The translations under genes and the position numbers were made by a program. Under the pieces are notes generated by a model. It did not search any database, had not been told where the DNA came from, and worked only from the letters and a program-made list of their open reading frames with translations. From CAZOAR01 sp964577985 (GTDB taxonomy: Bacteria; Gemmatimonadota; CAZMKB01; CAZNLH01): a DNA stretch of 23,933 bases. The stretch covers positions 1 through 23,933 of the forward strand of contig CAZOAR010000039.1 of assembly GCA_964577985.1 (NCBI GenBank), in the 5' to 3' direction. Below are positions 21,710-23,933 of the stretch, piece after piece (within the stretch, counting starts at the first letter, position 1; the number at the start of each line of letters is the position of its first letter).

Positions 21710-23662
21710 TTATTTCAGAATCACCATCTTCTTCGTGGACCGGAATCCCTGTTGCGTCTCCAGGGAATAGAGATAAATCCCGCTCGAGACCTTCTGCCCG
21801 AGTTCATCCCGTCCGTCCCACTGAACAGCATGGACGCCGGCCTCCCGCGGACCACTCACCAGCTCTCTGACCATCTGCCCCCTGATATTGTGGATACTCA
21901 GCGAGATCTCTGCGCTCTCTGCCAGTCGGTACGAGATGACCGTCGACGGGTTGAACGGATTCGGATAGTTCTGGGCGAGCGAGAAGCTCCGCGGAATCCG
22001 GGGAGTTCCCTCTCCGCCACTGCCTCCTATGCCGGCGGCGGAGATGGTGTCCAGATCCACCGGAGCCAGCAGGAGCATATCCCAGTTCGGCGAACTCTCC
22101 TCTCCTCCGAGAAAGGTACCCGCCACATCGTCGTTCTGGTAGATCATTATGAAATCGTTGACGCCGTCCGCGTTGTCCAGGCTGAAACCAGGGAGTTCCT
22201 GGTGGGCCCCCTGAATGTTCGATGGTGCGATGGCCGGAAATAGATCGTCCGAACCCATTGTGTCGGTGATGTTTACACGATCTTTCCATGTCGCGCCACC
22301 GTCGGTGGATACCGAGGCATAGATATCGCCATAGTAGATTCCGTTGCTCATATCCTGATCGGCATCGACGAATCCTTCGTAGACCACGTAGATCGTCTGG
22401 CCGCCTTCTGCAAACCCTATGCAGGGACGGGCCACGTTGTATGCGAAGTACTGGGTGCCCCCCGCGAAATCGGCGACGCCGTTAGGGTGGCGATAGATCG
22501 TGTTGATCCCGTTTACCGGATCCCAGTGCTCGAGTTTGGTTCGGTATTGCCAGAGACTGCTCGTACCTGGTGTATATGTGGAATCGCTCGGACTGTTACC
22601 GCGCGCCTGGTACGCCGTCCAGACGATATGAGGAACGCCGTCGGGAGACATTCCTATCGCGTGGTTCTGGAGCGGGCGGTATGCCGTCGATGAACTGTCC
22701 GGAGGAAGATTGTGATCACCTATCGGGAATCCCGTCACATCCTGGCGTGCTCCCCAGCTCACTCCCGCATCGGTCGACTCCCAGTAGTAGACGTTCGTTC
22801 CAAACTCGGAACTGACTACGAACATGTGGCCGTCATCCGATGCCACGATCCTCGGGCTGTTGGGGCCCGCCCCGCTCCAGGCCGCCGGGTCGTCAAGCGT
22901 ATCGAGGAGCATGCCGTCCCCCCAGGCCGTGTCGACGAAGTTCTTCTGCGTTACGTAGATATCGTCCGTCCCCCCCTGGCAGCCGCCGCTGACATCGCCC
23001 GTCCGCCCGACCATGGCCATGCTTCCGGTGGCGTCATCAACGGCCGCGATGCTCGGCCACATAATGGCCTGACACTCGCTGACGCCATCACCCCACCACC
23101 CTTCGTAGGCCGTAAATGCACCAACCCCCTGAAACGCGTCCTGAAAACTGTACCAGTGCGCGCCCATCGGTCGATCAGACAGATTTGTGTGGCTGGTGAT
23201 GATGGCAACATTGCCCAGACCGAGTGTGGAGGCGTTATAGCCGATAACAGAACCGAATCCGCCCCGTTGAGCGCCTGAACCGTCTCCCTCCACGTAGCCG
23301 AAGTTGGTCACGACACCATTGAAGTAGTAAAGATATTTCATCCCCCTCGTGGAGAAGGCGACGTCCGGAGAGACCATCACCGCCATGTGGAGCGCGCTGT
23401 CTCCGACGGATGCTATTCGCTGACCGAGTATGCTGAACTGGTAATCGTAGATCGTGCTGTCGATTATTGTTCCGACCTGGTTTAACCTGGGCGGCGATGG
23501 GATGCCGTCCAGGCCATCGGGACCGGAAATCAATGTAGAATGGAGGTTCTCGCTTACATCAGGCTGGTAATTCACCTTTCTGGCGCCTGTCGCTCCGAGA
23601 ACGGTCGCGGAGAGAACCAGCATGGTCTGGACCACGAGGATGGGCAGGATAGGTTTTCTCAT
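21710..23662 (-). CDS. Secreted Asp-box beta-propeller-like protein with FlgD-type/T9SS-like sorting C-terminus
   Basis: A 650-aa exported protein. The signal peptide (MRKPILPILVVQTMLVLSA...) spans residues 1-25. Two Asp-box motifs, STDAGVSW (about 296-303) and STDGGATW (about 452-459), and repeated aromatic beta-strand segments point to a BNR/sialidase-like propeller. The catalytic arginines of sialidases are not evident, so enzyme activity is not claimed. The C-terminus has NYPNPFNPST (565-574) and a FlgD-like/sorting domain (577-650) ending GIYLYSLETQQGFRSTKKMVILK-like, the style used for type IX or related export in FCB bacteria. The ATG at 23662 has GGGAGA seven bases upstream; an extension to 23764 would place the signal peptide internally and is rejected. 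It is transcribed apart from the ExbBD operon, across a 381-bp gap. Confidence 0.88.
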   Translation of the reverse strand: MRKPILPILVVQTMLVLSATVLGATGARKVNYQPDVSENLHSTLISGPDGLDGIPSPPRLNQVGTIIDSTIYDYQFSILGQRIASVGDSALHMAVMVSPDVAFSTRGMKYLYYFNGVVTNFGYVEGDGSGAQRGGFGSVIGYNASTLGLGNVAIITSHTNLSDRPMGAHWYSFQDAFQGVGAFTAYEGWWGDGVSECQAIMWPSIAAVDDATGSMAMVGRTGDVSGGCQGGTDDIYVTQKNFVDTAWGDGMLLDTLDDPAAWSGAGPNSPRIVASDDGHMFVVSSEFGTNVYYWESTDAGVSWGARQDVTGFPIGDHNLPPDSSSTAYRPLQNHAIGMSPDGVPHIVWTAYQARGNSPSDSTYTPGTSSLWQYRTKLEHWDPVNGINTIYRHPNGVADFAGGTQYFAYNVARPCIGFAEGGQTIYVVYEGFVDADQDMSNGIYYGDIYASVSTDGGATWKDRVNITDTMGSDDLFPAIAPSNIQGAHQELPGFSLDNADGVNDFIMIYQNDDVAGTFLGGEESSPNWDMLLLAPVDLDTISAAGIGGSGGEGTPRIPRSFSLAQNYPNPFNPSTVISYRLAESAEISLSIHNIRGQMVRELVSGPREAGVHAVQWDGRDELGQKVSSGIYLYSLETQQGFRSTKKMVILK

Positions 23663-23799
23663 TCTTGTCTCCCTGATAGAATCCATGAAGGGCCTGATAC
23701 ATCCATTCACACCACGGGTATCTGCCGACTTGAACAGACATCCCTGCGCGCACTCCCGGTTCATCGCGCACTCATGCGTGATGGCCTGGACTTCTCATG

Positions 23800-23830
23800 A
23801 TAATGTTTCAAACTTCTCATCGGCTGTCAA
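23800..23830 (-). promoter_or_regulatory. Possible sigma70-type promoter for the Asp-box protein
   Basis: On the minus strand a perfect TTGACA (23830-23825) is followed 19 bases later by CATTAT (23805-23800), a 4-of-6 match with a spacer longer than ideal. No better -10 was seen. It would give a leader of about 130 nt to the ATG at 23662. The stretch between 23663 and 23867 holds no gene; it also contains a run of nine C at 23849-23857. Confidence 0.3.
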
Positions 23831-23867
23831 GAGTTATCTCTATGGGGACCCCCCCCCAGTTTTTACG

Positions 23868-23933
23868 TGTCATTCTGTCTTGTCCGGAATCGGCCTTATT
23901 GTGCGATGAGATTCCCGACAAGCGGGAATGACA
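23868..23933 (-). repeat. 66-bp palindromic repeat, copy 2 (inverted relative to copy 1)
   Basis: Read on the minus strand from the window end, this matches copy 1 at 61 of 66 positions, including an identical first 24 bases. The differences are in the centre and right arm. It lies upstream of the Asp-box protein gene. The flank beyond 23868 (ACGTAAAAACTGGGG on the minus strand) also resembles the flank of copy 1. Confidence 0.85.

Noticed and set aside
21710..23662. Calling the Asp-box protein a sialidase
   Set aside because: Asp boxes occur in many non-enzymatic propellers; the catalytic Arg triad, Tyr and Glu pattern was not identifiable.
23849..23857. Nine-C run as a phase-variation tract
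   Set aside because: It is intergenic, outside the likely core promoter spacer and about 190 bp from the next start codon; a sequencing-length uncertainty is as likely.

Overview
The window looks like a moderately high-GC bacterial chromosome from the broad Fibrobacteres-Chlorobi-Bacteroidetes (FCB) side of the tree. It most resembles one of the uncultured FCB-like phyla (Krumholzibacteriota, Eisenbacteria, Latescibacterota or Zixibacteria type) rather than a well-studied species. The main clues are two secreted proteins with C-terminal sorting/FlgD-like domains (one carries the motif NYPNPFNPST, the other FTPNGDG with a WDGRD core), a PorP/SprF-like outer-membrane barrel, and several TPR lipoproteins. 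The placement is an inference from protein style, not a phylogeny. Almost all genes lie on the minus strand.

Layout. Positions 1-1343 (+ strand) are accessory: a 5'-truncated AAA/DUF4143 ATPase, then a 50-codon stub of a type IIG restriction-modification enzyme. A 66-bp imperfect palindromic repeat follows at 1503-1568, and its inverted copy closes the window at 23868-23933. From 8580 down to 1660 (- strand) is a CoA-thioester metabolic cluster: a B12-dependent acyl-CoA mutase catalytic subunit, a 354-bp gap, then four genes joined by 2-4 bp stop/start overlaps (class III CoA-transferase and the FAD, 2Fe-2S and Mo subunits of a xanthine-dehydrogenase-family hydroxylase). From 10324 to 8895 is a SatD-DUF3307 pair behind a strong sigma70-type promoter with an overlapping inverted repeat.

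From 21328 to 10530 is one tightly packed eight-gene unit of about 10.8 kb: TPR lipoprotein, 1050-aa FG-GAP/CARDB/gliding-C-terminus secreted protein, PorP/SprF-like barrel with OmpA-like and FlgD-like domains, ExbB/TolQ, ExbD/TolR, a single-pass protein in the TonB position, a second TPR lipoprotein, and a small secreted protein. A near-perfect sigma54 (-24/-12) promoter stands 65-81 bp upstream of the first gene. I read this as a proton-motive-force-driven envelope complex that links an inner-membrane ExbBD motor to an outer-membrane PorP-like barrel and a surface protein. It may be a secretion, gliding or surface-assembly machine analogous to, but not the same as, the Bacteroidota type IX system. 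This is the best candidate in the window for an undescribed system. Upstream of it (23662-21710) a separate gene encodes a secreted beta-propeller-like protein with Asp-box motifs and the sorting-type C-terminus, a plausible cargo of such a machine.
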